Source: Woeseiaceae bacterium | GTDB lineage: Bacteria > Pseudomonadota > Gammaproteobacteria > Steroidobacterales > Woeseiaceae | NCBI GenBank assembly: GCA_011772865.1 | Contig: WVYQ01000017.1 | Coordinates: 11,720-75,719 of the forward strand | Direction: 5' to 3' | DNA length: 64,000 nt | Part shown: positions 1 to 8,626 of the stretch, in pieces | How the letters are laid out: each line of letters opens with the position of its first letter | Position numbering within the stretch: the first letter of the stretch is position 1 | Program-made: the position numbers and the translations under genes | Notes under the pieces: model-generated | Database searches by the model: none | Told to the model about the DNA's origin: nothing | Seen by the model: only the letters and a program-made list of their open reading frames with translations

Positions 1-258
1 GTCGCGTTCAACTTCGGCATGATGTACATGAGCGCCGACGCCGCGCTGGACGAAGCCGGTATTGCGGCGGTGCGTGAATTCTATGCGGCGATGGAACCGC
101 ACTCGGCCGGCTTCTACACCAACCTGCACGATGATACGGTGGAGAAGACCTGGGGCAATTTCGGCGAGAACTATCCGAGACTCGTCGAGCTGAAGAACAA
201 GTACGATCCGACGAACCTGTTCCGCCTGAATGCGAACATCAAACCCACGGTCGCTTGA
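1..258 (+). CDS. FAD-linked oxidase, C-terminal BBE domain (partial)
   Basis: This is the 3' end of a gene that begins before the window; the frame is open from base 1 to the TGA at 256-258. The visible 85 residues end in the berberine-bridge-enzyme (BBE) tail: N-F-G-E-N-Y-P-R-L, then LKNKYDPTNLFRLN-N-I. This is the standard ending of FAD-binding PCMH/BBE oxidoreductases, where the Tyr and Asn sit near the flavin and substrate. The substrate cannot be told because the FAD domain is outside the window. The 3' end is 6 bases from the convergent MATE gene. Confidence 0.85.
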   Translation, partial: VAFNFGMMYMSADAALDEAGIAAVREFYAAMEPHSAGFYTNLHDDTVEKTWGNFGENYPRLVELKNKYDPTNLFRLNANIKPTVA

Positions 259-264
259 GGCCCG

Positions 265-1638
265 TTACTCGGTAAGGTAGTCACGCGAGACCCGGGCGTA
301 GCGCCAGGTCAGGAGGATCGCCGCGGCAGACAATCCGATCACGAAACCGCCCCAGGTGTAGGCGGGCGCCAGACGGTACGTGACCGTGGCGAGGTACGCG
401 AGCGGAAAAGCGAGCACCCAGTAAGCCACGATGTTGATGACCATCGGCAGGCGCGTGTCCTTGTAGCCCCGCAACGCTCCGGCCGCACCGATCTGCACGC
501 CGTCGGCAACCTGGAATACAGCGGCCATCAGCAACATGCTGATCGCGATGGCCGTAACCGACGGGTCATTGGTGTACATGCTGACAACCGCATCGCGGAA
601 CAATAAAAGGAATGCGGCCGAAACACTCATGAAGATCGCACAGCTGAGCACGCCGAGCGCACCGCTGTAGCGCGCCGCCTCACCGTTGCCGGATCCCAGC
701 GCGTGGCCGACACGCACCGTGATCGCGGAACTCAGCGCAAGCGGAATCATGAACATGGTCGCCGCGAAGTTGATCGCAACCTGGTGCGCCGCGGCCACGG
801 CCGCACCGCGCGTCCCCATGAGTATCGACACCGCATTGAAAAGGCCCGCTTCCGCCGTGATCGTGACGGCAATCGGCACCCCCAGCACGATGATTTCCTT
901 CAGCACGGCGGGGCGAAGGCGCCCGATGCGCGCGAAAATTTTCAACGGCGCATAGTGCCGGCTCGCCATCATGTAGACCACGAGCACAAACATCAGGGCC
1001 CACATCGTTACAGCACTTGCAATCCCGCAGCCGACCGCGCCAAGCGCTGGCGCACCGAAGTGGCCGAACATGAATACGTAGTTCAGGAACACGTTGCAGA
1101 ACAACGAAAAGATCGAGGCGTACATGATCGGCCGGGTACGCCCGATTCCCTCCGTCGTGAACCGCAGCGCCAGGAATATGAAAATCGCCGGGCCGCCCCA
1201 GATAATGGCTTCGACGTATCCGAGCGTGAGGTCCCTGAAGCTTTCGTCGATGCCGATCTGCAAGAGCAATGGCTCGACCGTGGCATATGCCAACACGATC
1301 AGCGCCGTACCGATCCCGAATCCAAGGTACATCCCCTGCCGGGTATATCGACCTATGAGTTCCGGGTTGCCGGCTCCGTAATGGCGCGCCGCTATCGGCG
1401 AGATCGCCATGAGCACGCCAAGGCAAAGCGCGAACCCGAAAAACCAGACGCTGGCGCCGACCGCGACAGCGGCGAGCGACTCGGCGCCGAGGCGTCCGGC
1501 CATGACGGCATCGGCAAACTGCATGCCCGCAATGGCGAGGTTGTTGACAATCAGAGGGCCGGCAAGCTTGAGCAGCTCCCGGATCTCCTCGCGCCAGTTG
1601 CTCGTCCTCCACATGCGGCCAATGTAACGTATTTTCAT
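265..1638 (-). CDS. MATE family efflux transporter
   Basis: A 457-residue inner-membrane protein with about 12 hydrophobic segments in two homologous halves, as in NorM-type multidrug and toxin extrusion pumps (usually 440-480 residues). The N-half carries the family signature around residues 25-55 (GPLIVNNLAIAGMQFADAVMAG, broken as GPLIVNN / MQFADAVMAGRLG). MATE pumps export cationic drugs or metabolites in exchange for Na+ or H+; the substrate here is unknown. ATG at 1638 and ATG at 1614 are both possible starts, and neither has a clear ribosome-binding site. A palindrome covers the 1638 start (see separate entry). The gene is divergent from the thiolase gene. Confidence 0.9.
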   Translation of the reverse strand: MKIRYIGRMWRTSNWREEIRELLKLAGPLIVNNLAIAGMQFADAVMAGRLGAESLAAVAVGASVWFFGFALCLGVLMAISPIAARHYGAGNPELIGRYTRQGMYLGFGIGTALIVLAYATVEPLLLQIGIDESFRDLTLGYVEAIIWGGPAIFIFLALRFTTEGIGRTRPIMYASIFSLFCNVFLNYVFMFGHFGAPALGAVGCGIASAVTMWALMFVLVVYMMASRHYAPLKIFARIGRLRPAVLKEIIVLGVPIAVTITAEAGLFNAVSILMGTRGAAVAAAHQVAINFAATMFMIPLALSSAITVRVGHALGSGNGEAARYSGALGVLSCAIFMSVSAAFLLLFRDAVVSMYTNDPSVTAIAISMLLMAAVFQVADGVQIGAAGALRGYKDTRLPMVINIVAYWVLAFPLAYLATVTYRLAPAYTWGGFVIGLSAAAILLTWRYARVSRDYLTE

Positions 1639-1648
1639 GGTAAGTTAC
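1624..1648. promoter_or_regulatory. Imperfect palindrome over the MATE start codon (possible operator)
   Basis: Two arms, GTAACgTA at 1624-1631 and TAaGTTAC at 1641-1648, are inverted repeats matching at 7 of 8 positions around a 9-base centre that contains the MATE start codon. The size and symmetry suit a TetR- or MarR-type repressor site, which are common at efflux-pump promoters. The regulator is not next door in this window, so function is inference. Confidence 0.4.
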
Positions 1649-1686
1649 GGGCGCAACGAGAGCTGTATGCCTGAACGGAGGAGAGC

Positions 1687-2973
1687 ATGCTGCACGATGG
1701 TCGAGCGATTCGGGTCGCAGTAGTTGGTGGCTCCCGCATCCCTTTTTGCCGGGCCCATTCGATCTATCGAAACGTGCCCAACCAGGAAATGATGTCGGCC
1801 GCGCTTGACGGCGTGGTAACGAAATACGATCTCAAGGGCCAAACGATGGGTGACGTCGCACTGGGCGCCGTAATCCATCACTCCCGCGACTGGAATCTCG
1901 CGCGCGAGTCCGTACTCGATTCCGGACTGTCGCCCCGAACACCTGGCCTTACCCTGCAGCGCGCGTGTGGAACGAGTCTCGAGGCCTGCATCCTCATCGC
2001 AAACAAGATCGCCCTCGGCCAGATCGAATGCGGAATCGGCGGTGGTGTCGATTCGATATCCGATGCGCCCATCGTATTCAACGACGGATTTCGGTCGGTA
2101 CTGTTCGAAATGCACCGCGCCCGTTCACCGCTAGAGCGCATTCTTCCGGCCTTCAAGTTCCGGCCCTGGCATTTCAAACCCGAGTTTCCAGGTGTCACCG
2201 AACCGCGGACCGGACTGTCCATGGGTGAAAGCATGGAAATCACGGCGCAAAAGTGGAATGTGCCTCGCGAGCACCAGGATCAGCTGGCGCTGGCCAGTCA
2301 CATGAAGGCGGCGGCCGCCTACGATGCGGGCTGGTATGAGGGCGAGGTCGTGCCCTTCATGGATTGTGAAGAAGACAACAACATTCGTCGCGACACCACG
2401 TTCGAAAAGCTCGCTGCCCTGAAACCGGTATTCGACAAGACCGAAGACGGGACGATGACGGCGGGCAACAGCACGCCTCTCACCGACGGCGCGGCAGCCG
2501 TATTACTTGCATCCGAAGACTGGGCTCGCACGAAGAACCTGCCGATCTCCGCTTTCCTGACCTTCGGCAAGCTTGCTGCGGTGAACTTCGTCAATGACGA
2601 GGGGCTACTGATGGCGCCTGCCTACGCGGTGTCCGATATGCTCAAGCAGGCGGACCTGCGTCTGCAGGACTTCGACTTCTACGAGATTCACGAGGCGTTC
2701 GCGTCCCAGACGATAGCAACGCTCAAAGCGTGGCAGTCGGAGAAGTTCTGCCGCGACCGGCTGGGCCGCAATGAACCGATGGGGCCGATCGACCTGTCGA
2801 AGCTCAACGTCAAGGGCGGCAGCATCGCGATCGGCCATCCGTTTGCTGCAACCGGGGCACGCGTGGTCGCCACGATGGCGAAGCTGCTGGCCGAAAAAGG
2901 ATCGGGCCGCGGCCTGATCTCGGTCTGCACGGCCGGCGGTATGGGTGTAACAGCGATTATGGAGGCGGCTTAG
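1687..2973 (+). CDS. Acetyl-CoA C-acyltransferase (FadI-like thiolase)
   Basis: A 428-residue thiolase that would cleave 3-ketoacyl-CoA in fatty-acid beta-oxidation (or run the reverse condensation). The nucleophilic Cys94 lies in QRACGTSLEA; the C-terminal half has the IHEAFA His motif, GGSIAIGHPFAATGAR and the second catalytic Cys in CTAGGMG. Length and the internal insertion near residues 140-170 resemble FadI-type subunits rather than short AtoB thiolases. The ATG at 1687 follows a good GGAGGAG ribosome-binding site. No FadJ/FadB partner is adjacent, so it may be a stand-alone thiolase. Its 3' end overlaps the convergent hypothetical gene by 17 bases. Confidence 0.88.
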   Translation: MLHDGRAIRVAVVGGSRIPFCRAHSIYRNVPNQEMMSAALDGVVTKYDLKGQTMGDVALGAVIHHSRDWNLARESVLDSGLSPRTPGLTLQRACGTSLEACILIANKIALGQIECGIGGGVDSISDAPIVFNDGFRSVLFEMHRARSPLERILPAFKFRPWHFKPEFPGVTEPRTGLSMGESMEITAQKWNVPREHQDQLALASHMKAAAAYDAGWYEGEVVPFMDCEEDNNIRRDTTFEKLAALKPVFDKTEDGTMTAGNSTPLTDGAAAVLLASEDWARTKNLPISAFLTFGKLAAVNFVNDEGLLMAPAYAVSDMLKQADLRLQDFDFYEIHEAFASQTIATLKAWQSEKFCRDRLGRNEPMGPIDLSKLNVKGGSIAIGHPFAATGARVVATMAKLLAEKGSGRGLISVCTAGGMGVTAIMEAA

Positions 2974-3400
2974 GCCCGCGCCGGCGCATCTTCTCCATAG
3001 CCTGATGAATGCTGTCACGCGCCTGCGCCGTGACTCCGCCGCGCTTGTACTCGTCGACGACGAACGTCTCTACCTTCGAGACGATGTCGTCGATGTCGGC
3101 GCTACCGAAATGAGCCTCCTCCACCACTTCCGGCGGCGCGTTCCTGATGGCGCCGAACAGGTTAATCCACCGCTCCGACCGCTTGCCGATGCCGACGAGT
3201 CTGTAGAATTCGCTTCCGGGCTGACCATCCGTGGTCTTTACCAGGCTCACCAAACCGGCTACCAGGGAGGCAGGAACCAGTATCAGGTCGCGCAGGCCAT
3301 CAACGACCAATTTGACCTGTAACACCGCGATATCGCGGACAAGAACCCATACCGCCGTTTGCTGTTCATTGTTTTCCGGAATTTGTTCCATCGCTCGCAT
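2957..3400 (-). CDS. Hypothetical protein
   Basis: A 147-residue protein I do not recognise. It has one hydrophobic stretch at about residues 20-55 that could be an amphipathic or membrane-associated helix, then a charged helical region and a basic, proline-rich tail (RRRGPKPPP). A second ATG at 3391 (residue 4) is an alternative start. Coding is supported by its length, by the sensible composition and by the convergent layout between thiolase and hemH. It overlaps the thiolase 3' end by 17 bases. Confidence 0.65.
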   Translation of the reverse strand: MRAMEQIPENNEQQTAVWVLVRDIAVLQVKLVVDGLRDLILVPASLVAGLVSLVKTTDGQPGSEFYRLVGIGKRSERWINLFGAIRNAPPEVVEEAHFGSADIDDIVSKVETFVVDEYKRGGVTAQARDSIHQAMEKMRRRGPKPPP

Positions 3401-3502
3401 AATCCAACAAGTGCTTGTCAGGATTAGGGATTATAGCCATGCTCGGTGGCGCGCGGCGGGCCTTTCGTTTACTGTTACGGCGTCCGACACCAGACCTCGC
3501 TT

Positions 3503-4615
3503 ATGCCGACTTTTGATTCCACGGCAAATTTCGAACATGGCCTCCCCGAATCTCTCGGCGTCCTTATCGTCAACCTGGGCACGCCGGACTCGCCGACGCC
3601 TTCGGCTGTCAGGCGCTACCTGCGCGAATTCCTCTGGGATCCGCGGGTTGTCGAAATCCCGCGACCAATCTGGTGGCTGATCCTGAATGCGTTCATCCTG
3701 CCCTTTCGGCCGGCTCAGTCCGCCAGAAATTACGCCAAGATCTGGACGGAGGAAGGATCGCCGTTGCTCGTACATTCGCGTGACCTGGCGAGTTCTGTCG
3801 CACGGCAGCTCGGCGCCCGCATTTCCGGCGTCGTCAACGTCGAACTCGGCATGACTTACGGTAACCCGTCGATCGATAGCGCCCTGGACAAGCTGTATCG
3901 TGAGGGCGCTCAGCGCGTTGTTTGCCTGCCGCTTTACCCGCAGTACTCCGGCACAACGACCGGATCCGTATTCGATGTCGTTACGAAGGCGCTCAACCGT
4001 CGCAGATGGGTTCCCGAGTTTCGCTTCATCAATCACTATCACGACGCCCGCGGATATATCGCGGCCGTAGCGCAGAGTGTTCGCGAATACTGGGAAATGA
4101 ACGGCAAAGGCGAAAAGCTCCTGTTCTCGTTCCACGGCACGCCACGACAAACCCTGGACAAGGGCGATCCTTATCACTGCCAGTGTCTCAAGTCGGCACG
4201 TCTCATCGCCGAGGCGCTCGAGCTGGCCGACGATGACTGGAAGGTTTCGTTTCAGTCGAGGCTCGGCCGCGCGGAGTGGCTCAAACCCTATACGGCCGAT
4301 ACCGTGACCGAACTCGGCCACAAAGGCATGGGTCGTGTCGACGTGGTCTGCCCGGGGTTTGCAACGGACTGCCTCGAGACGCTCGAGGAAATTGCGATGC
4401 AGAACGCCGGTTTTTTCAAGGACGCCGGTGGTGGTGAACTGCATTACATTCCCGCACTGAATGCGCGCGACGATCACGTCGAATTCCTGACGCGTCTCGT
4501 CGAAAAGCACATTGGCGGCTGGCCGGAGACGTCGCCCGACTGGAGCGCATCTGACGTATCCCGCGCCAACGATAAAACGCGGGAACGCGCACTCGCCGCA
4601 GGAGCGTCGTCTTGA
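3503..4615 (+). CDS. hemH: Ferrochelatase
   Basis: Inserts Fe2+ into protoporphyrin IX, the last step of haem synthesis, at the cytoplasmic face of the membrane. The 370-residue product starts GVLIVNLGTPDSP, has LPLYPQYSGTTTGS, the metal-site His211 in LFSFHGTP and the conserved Glu cluster in CPGFATDCLETLEEI. The frame is open further upstream to a GTG at 3446, but homology begins just after the ATG at 3503. Family length is about 320-370. The last ~30 residues are an uncharacterised polar tail. The TGA stop overlaps the TTG start of the downstream VOC gene, implying translational coupling. Confidence 0.95.
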   Translation: MPTFDSTANFEHGLPESLGVLIVNLGTPDSPTPSAVRRYLREFLWDPRVVEIPRPIWWLILNAFILPFRPAQSARNYAKIWTEEGSPLLVHSRDLASSVARQLGARISGVVNVELGMTYGNPSIDSALDKLYREGAQRVVCLPLYPQYSGTTTGSVFDVVTKALNRRRWVPEFRFINHYHDARGYIAAVAQSVREYWEMNGKGEKLLFSFHGTPRQTLDKGDPYHCQCLKSARLIAEALELADDDWKVSFQSRLGRAEWLKPYTADTVTELGHKGMGRVDVVCPGFATDCLETLEEIAMQNAGFFKDAGGGELHYIPALNARDDHVEFLTRLVEKHIGGWPETSPDWSASDVSRANDKTRERALAAGASS

Positions 4616-5379
4616 GCGCCCTGGGCCGCTTCCTGGAATTCAGTATCCGCACACCGGACATTCTCGAATCCCTGAGTTATTACAAGCTGATCGGGTTCAC
4701 CGAGCAGCAGATTGGCGACGTCTGGACGCACAAGTACGCTGTGGTCGGCGACGGCATCCTCAATATCGGCCTGCATGACCGGGTATTCGATTCACCGGCA
4801 ATTACCTTCGTTCACCACAACCTCGCCAAACGCGCGCGCAAGATGTCGGATCATGGTTTCGACTTCAGCTTCATGCGACTCGGTGAAGATGTTTTCAACG
4901 AGCTCGGGCTTGCCGATCGGGACGGTCACATGGTGACCATGCTCGAGGCCCGGACTTTTACCGGCGGTGACGATTTCGACGACGACTCTATTCTCGGCAC
5001 CTGGTTCGAGTTGTCGCTACCGGTCCGTGACGCGGTCCGTGCGGCGCATTTCTGGGCGTCGGTGGCGCCAAACCTGCTCCGCGTGCGTGAAGAGCCGACC
5101 ACGCACATGCGGTTTGATGCCGGCGGTATGGCGCTCGGCCTGTCGGAAAGCATTGCTCTCGATGCGCCATCGCTGTGCTTTCGTTGTCGTGACAAGCAGG
5201 CACTGATGGATGCCATTGAAAAACACGGCCTCGAGCATGAGAAGTTCCCGGGATACGAGGGCGCCTTCGTCGCGCTTATCGCACCAGAGGGCACGAAGCT
5301 TTATGCGTTCGATGAAGATTTTCTTGGCGATACGTACGAGGTCGAAGAATCTGATGACCTAAGTGAGTTCTCGCAATAG
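4612..5379 (+). CDS. Two-domain VOC (glyoxalase/bleomycin-resistance fold) protein
   Basis: A 255-residue protein with two VOC-type modules, roughly residues 5-105 and 122-235, each with the beta-alpha-beta-beta-beta pattern (for example LGRFLEFSIRTPDILESLSY and TWFELSLPVRDAVRAAHFW). VOC proteins are metal-dependent lyases, dioxygenases or binding proteins; no clear His/Glu metal set can be assigned, so the activity is unknown. It starts with TTG at 4612, overlapping the hemH stop (TTGA), so it is probably translated by coupling. The C-terminus is acidic. Its 3' end overlaps the opposing kinase-like gene by 21 bases. Confidence 0.8.
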   Translation: MSALGRFLEFSIRTPDILESLSYYKLIGFTEQQIGDVWTHKYAVVGDGILNIGLHDRVFDSPAITFVHHNLAKRARKMSDHGFDFSFMRLGEDVFNELGLADRDGHMVTMLEARTFTGGDDFDDDSILGTWFELSLPVRDAVRAAHFWASVAPNLLRVREEPTTHMRFDAGGMALGLSESIALDAPSLCFRCRDKQALMDAIEKHGLEHEKFPGYEGAFVALIAPEGTKLYAFDEDFLGDTYEVEESDDLSEFSQ

Positions 5380-6105
5380 GCTCACGGCCTGCGCGAGGTA
5401 CGATCGCCCGAACAGGTTCAGGTGATTGAGAACATGATAAAGGCGATACAGCTTCAGGCGATTCTCATGTCCTGACTCCATCGGCCAGCTCGACGCATAT
5501 GCATCGTAAAACGCTCGTCCGAACCCGCCGAAAAGCATCGTCATTGCGATATCCGACTCGCGGTCGCCGTAATACACAGCCGGATCGAAAATAACCGGCT
5601 CGCCCCCGACAGAACCCCAGTTACCCCCCCACAGATCGCCATGCAGCAGTGAGGCCACCGGCGTGTAGCCGTCGAACAGCTCTGGCAATCGCTTGGCAAG
5701 CTGTTCACCCAGCTCACCAACTTCCGCGCCGAAGCCGTTGCGAACCGCGAGATCGACCTGGAAGCCGAGCCGATGCTGGCGAAAGAATGCTATCCAGTTA
5801 TCGGAGCGTTCGTTGTGTTGTGGCGTCAGACCTATCGTGTTGTCACGAAACCAGCCGTATTCCGGCTGCGTATGCCGATGCAGTGCCGCGAGTTTTTCGC
5901 CCAGGGCCGTTTCGACCTTGCGCTTCGATGGCTCGAAGTCGAGCCGCTCGAGATCGATGTATGCCTGGCCGTTCATGGCGCCGACATCGATAACCTCGGG
6001 GACGCGGATCTCGCCCGCCGCACGCAGCTCATTGAGACCTTGCGCCTCGGCTTCGAACCTGTCGAGCGCCGATTCCGGACCGGTCTTGCGGAATGTGTCC
6101 CTCAA
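5359..6105 (-). CDS. Fructosamine-3-kinase family protein, N-terminally shortened
   Basis: The 248-residue product has the catalytic half of the fructosamine kinase/YniA family: HGDLWGGN catalytic loop near residue 155, FDPAVYYGDRESDIAM metal-binding segment, and the family helix FEAEAQGLNEL near the N-terminus. FN3K kinases phosphorylate ketoamines on glycated proteins. Family members are about 285-290 residues. This one begins at TTG 6105, inside the stop of the exonuclease gene (TTGA), and lacks about the first 40 residues, including the glycine-rich nucleotide loop. The FRKTG segment, aligned with the family's FVK lysine, is retained. No other upstream frame supplies the missing part. It may be a decayed kinase or a non-ATP-binding relative. 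Confidence 0.75.
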   Translation of the reverse strand: MRDTFRKTGPESALDRFEAEAQGLNELRAAGEIRVPEVIDVGAMNGQAYIDLERLDFEPSKRKVETALGEKLAALHRHTQPEYGWFRDNTIGLTPQHNERSDNWIAFFRQHRLGFQVDLAVRNGFGAEVGELGEQLAKRLPELFDGYTPVASLLHGDLWGGNWGSVGGEPVIFDPAVYYGDRESDIAMTMLFGGFGRAFYDAYASSWPMESGHENRLKLYRLYHVLNHLNLFGRSYLAQAVSLLRELT

Positions 6106-6992
6106 TCGCGGCTCAGATCGGCAATGCGCTCCGCCTGGCGCCGCAGGGCCATACCAATGTCCGCCTCGTCGAACAATGCGTTGATGTCGCCGAGTTCGGG
6201 CCGTGAACGTTGCATGGCGCTCTCGGCATCGTCGATCGGCGCGTCGCATGCGATACCGGTCAGTCGGCGCGCCAGGAACGCATCGTCCCTGTGCGTATCG
6301 AGCTTGTCGCCCAATGTTTTCGCGCCGCGAACATTGACCTCATGAACCCGGTCGAGGTTTTCGTAGATGTTCTCGAGACTGCCGAACTCTTCGAGCAATA
6401 CCGTTGCCGTTTTCTTGCCGACGCCCGGTACGCCCTTGATGTTGTCCACTGCATCCCCGGCCAGTGCGAGAAAATCCGCGATCTGTTCGGGTATCACGCC
6501 GAAGACATCCCGGACCTGCTCATAGCGAATTTTTCCTTTCCCCGCGAAGTCCCAGAACACGTCGTCCTTGCCCAGGAGCTGGGCGAGGTCCTTGTCGCGG
6601 CTGACAATCGTCGACGGGCGGCTGACGGCGCGTCCGTGTTCAACGAGCGTGCCGATGAGATCGTCTGCCTCATATTCCGGGCTGCCCCATTCGAGCAAAC
6701 CCAGTGCCCGGGTGTAGCGTCGGCACTGCGCGAACTGGCGCTTGAGTTCCTCCGGCGCCGGATCGCGATTGGCTTTGTACTCGGGGTAGATCTGGGTGCG
6801 AAAAGATGTGGTCAGGCTCTCGTCGAACAGAACGGCGACGTGCTCCGGGTTGACCTGCTCGATGAAGTCGCCGAGGAAGCGACAATAACCGTACAGCGCA
6901 TTGATCGGGTTGCCGTCGCTGTCGACCATATCGTCGGGCATGGAGTAGTACGCGCGAAACACGTAAACGCTGGCATCGATGAGATATTGCAT
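6102..6992 (-). CDS. 5'-3' exonuclease / flap endonuclease (Xni/PolA-N-like)
   Basis: A 296-residue PIN-like nuclease resembling E. coli Xni and the exonuclease domain of DNA polymerase I. Acidic metal ligands are visible in YLIDASVYVFRAYY (residue 6), VLFDES, PEYEADDLIG and IVSRDKDLAQLL. The helix-three-turn-helix DNA-binding motif is GDAVDNIKGVPGVGKKTA near residue 190. It would trim 5' flaps and RNA primers during replication and repair. The gene is read through its TGA into the kinase-like gene by a TTGA overlap. It is a stand-alone nuclease, with no polymerase domain attached. Confidence 0.9.
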   Translation of the reverse strand: MQYLIDASVYVFRAYYSMPDDMVDSDGNPINALYGYCRFLGDFIEQVNPEHVAVLFDESLTTSFRTQIYPEYKANRDPAPEELKRQFAQCRRYTRALGLLEWGSPEYEADDLIGTLVEHGRAVSRPSTIVSRDKDLAQLLGKDDVFWDFAGKGKIRYEQVRDVFGVIPEQIADFLALAGDAVDNIKGVPGVGKKTATVLLEEFGSLENIYENLDRVHEVNVRGAKTLGDKLDTHRDDAFLARRLTGIACDAPIDDAESAMQRSRPELGDINALFDEADIGMALRRQAERIADLSRD

Positions 6993-7043
6993 GTTCCCGA
7001 GTATAGCCCGCCACCTGTGCAGGCGCGCGCCCGGTAGTGAGAC

Positions 7044-7697
7044 TTAATCGTGGTAGTGCACTTCCACGATTTGCGCTCCGTCCGCGAGGTGGTCGGACAG
7101 GCGGGCGTGCAGCGGGCTCGATCGGGGGATGTGCGCGAGCAGGTACTGCATCTGGTCGGCCAGGACGCGTCGTCCCTTCAGGTATATGTATTCGGCGTAG
7201 GTCGGCGTAAACGGCACCGCGATCAGCTGCATCGCCGCCTGCTCGGGGGTTCGTCCGCCCTTGAAGTTATTGCAGCGCCGGCAGGCTGTCGCGACATTCG
7301 TCCAGGTGTCCCCACCCCCATGCGATATCGGCGTTATGTGGTCGCGCGTCAGGTCTCGCGTCTGGTAGCGCATCCCGCAATACAGGCAGAGGTTCGCATC
7401 GCGCTTGAAGAGCGTGCGATTGTTGAGTGGGGGAACGTACTTGTCGCGGTTGCGTGAAAGGCCCTGGCTCGTGCCGTGCGTTGCAATGATCGAATTGACG
7501 TCGATCTTGCTGCGCCTGCCGTCACAGCTGCGGTAACCGCCAAAGACGGTGTAGAGGCGCGTGCCGGTCTGGTAAGCGACCTGGTCGGCATGATACAGGC
7601 GCACAGCTTCCCGGTAGTCGATCCACTCGAGTGGCATTCCGGCTACATCGGTACGCAGTACTTGCTGCGAAATATCGGTCGAGATACCTGCAAGCAT
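7044..7697 (-). CDS. HNH endonuclease family protein
   Basis: A 217-residue protein with a zinc-ribbon HNH nuclease core in the middle: CLYCG near residue 104, TRDHITPISHGG (the H of the DH pair is the general base), TWTNVATACRRCNNFKGG. The N-terminal ~90 residues and the C-terminal ~60 residues have no motif I recognise. No methylase, toxin or phage gene is adjacent, so it does not look like a restriction or toxin cassette. Such stand-alone HNH proteins are widespread in proteobacteria and mostly uncharacterised. Confidence 0.85.
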   Translation of the reverse strand: MLAGISTDISQQVLRTDVAGMPLEWIDYREAVRLYHADQVAYQTGTRLYTVFGGYRSCDGRRSKIDVNSIIATHGTSQGLSRNRDKYVPPLNNRTLFKRDANLCLYCGMRYQTRDLTRDHITPISHGGGDTWTNVATACRRCNNFKGGRTPEQAAMQLIAVPFTPTYAEYIYLKGRRVLADQMQYLLAHIPRSSPLHARLSDHLADGAQIVEVHYHD

Positions 7698-7753
7698 CTA
7701 ATCACCTCGTCTCGTAGTTTGCCGAACGCGCGTCAAAAAGCAAATAATGAATT

Positions 7754-8626
7754 GTGTTTTCGAGACATTACTGTGCAGTACTCCTGTTCGCGTGTGGCCT
7801 TGCCGCAGCTGATGACTTTTGGGTCGAGTCACGCGACGAGCTGATCCCGACCGTGATCGAGTTTCCGGACGTCGCTGAAGGAACACCGGTCCCGTTGGTC
7901 GTGCTCGCACACGGGCATGGCGGATCGAAGGATGAGAACGGGGGTTTTGCGGAACTTGCCTTGATGCTTGCGGAGAACGGGATTGCGTCCGTGAGAATGG
8001 ACTTTCCGGGTTGTGGCGACAGCGCAGAGGAATTTGCGCAGAACAACATTACCAATATGTTGTATGACATCGACGCATCACTGCGTTTTACGCTGGACAA
8101 GTTCGATATCGATCGGGACCGAATCGGGATTCTCGGCTACAGCATGGGCGGGCGGCTCGCGATGTTGGCCGCGGACCCTCTGTACTCCGCCATGGTGCTT
8201 TGGGCGCCGGTCGCCGATAACGGGCCGCAGGTGATGTTCAGGTTCCTGGGCGGGCGCGACAACTACTACAAGTTACGATCACAGGCGGTGCGAGACGGCT
8301 CCGTCCTTTTTGAGACTCCTTGGAACACCGAACAAAGACTCGGCAAGGAATGGTTCTACGACATGGAGCGCACAGCCCCGCTGTATTCAATTCGACGTTA
8401 CGAAGGTCCTCTATTGATCCTTCACGGCACAGATGACCGCCTGATCAGCCCGGACAATGCCACGGCGGCGCGAGATGCCGCCGTTGCCAGCAAGGCGGTA
8501 ACGCTGGACCTGGTCGAGGGCGCGACCCATGGTTTCGGCTTCTATTCCGAAGACCCCGAGGTACGCGCCCACGTATTGGGGACGTCCGTGGCGTTTCTTC
8601 GCGAGCGCCTTAAAGAGGCTGACTAG
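7754..8626 (+). CDS. Exported alpha/beta hydrolase (prolyl-oligopeptidase/dienelactone-hydrolase-like)
   Basis: A 290-residue alpha/beta hydrolase that starts at GTG and opens with a likely signal peptide (hydrophobic residues 7-18, A-A-A-D-D cleavage region). The oxyanion region is HGHGGSKDE; the triad is Ser130 in GYSMGGR, Asp227/228 in HGTDDRLIS and His259 in ATHGFGF. The fold suits an esterase or peptidase acting in the periplasm; the substrate is unknown. No upstream ribosome-binding site is obvious. The gene is divergent from the HNH gene and overlaps the pntB stop by 4 bases tail to tail. Confidence 0.85.
   Translation: MFSRHYCAVLLFACGLAAADDFWVESRDELIPTVIEFPDVAEGTPVPLVVLAHGHGGSKDENGGFAELALMLAENGIASVRMDFPGCGDSAEEFAQNNITNMLYDIDASLRFTLDKFDIDRDRIGILGYSMGGRLAMLAADPLYSAMVLWAPVADNGPQVMFRFLGGRDNYYKLRSQAVRDGSVLFETPWNTEQRLGKEWFYDMERTAPLYSIRRYEGPLLILHGTDDRLISPDNATAARDAAVASKAVTLDLVEGATHGFGFYSEDPEVRAHVLGTSVAFLRERLKEAD

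Noticed and set aside
6106-6249. Upstream extension of the kinase-like frame
   Set aside because: It lies within the exonuclease coding region, is Arg-rich and shows none of the expected kinase N-lobe pattern.
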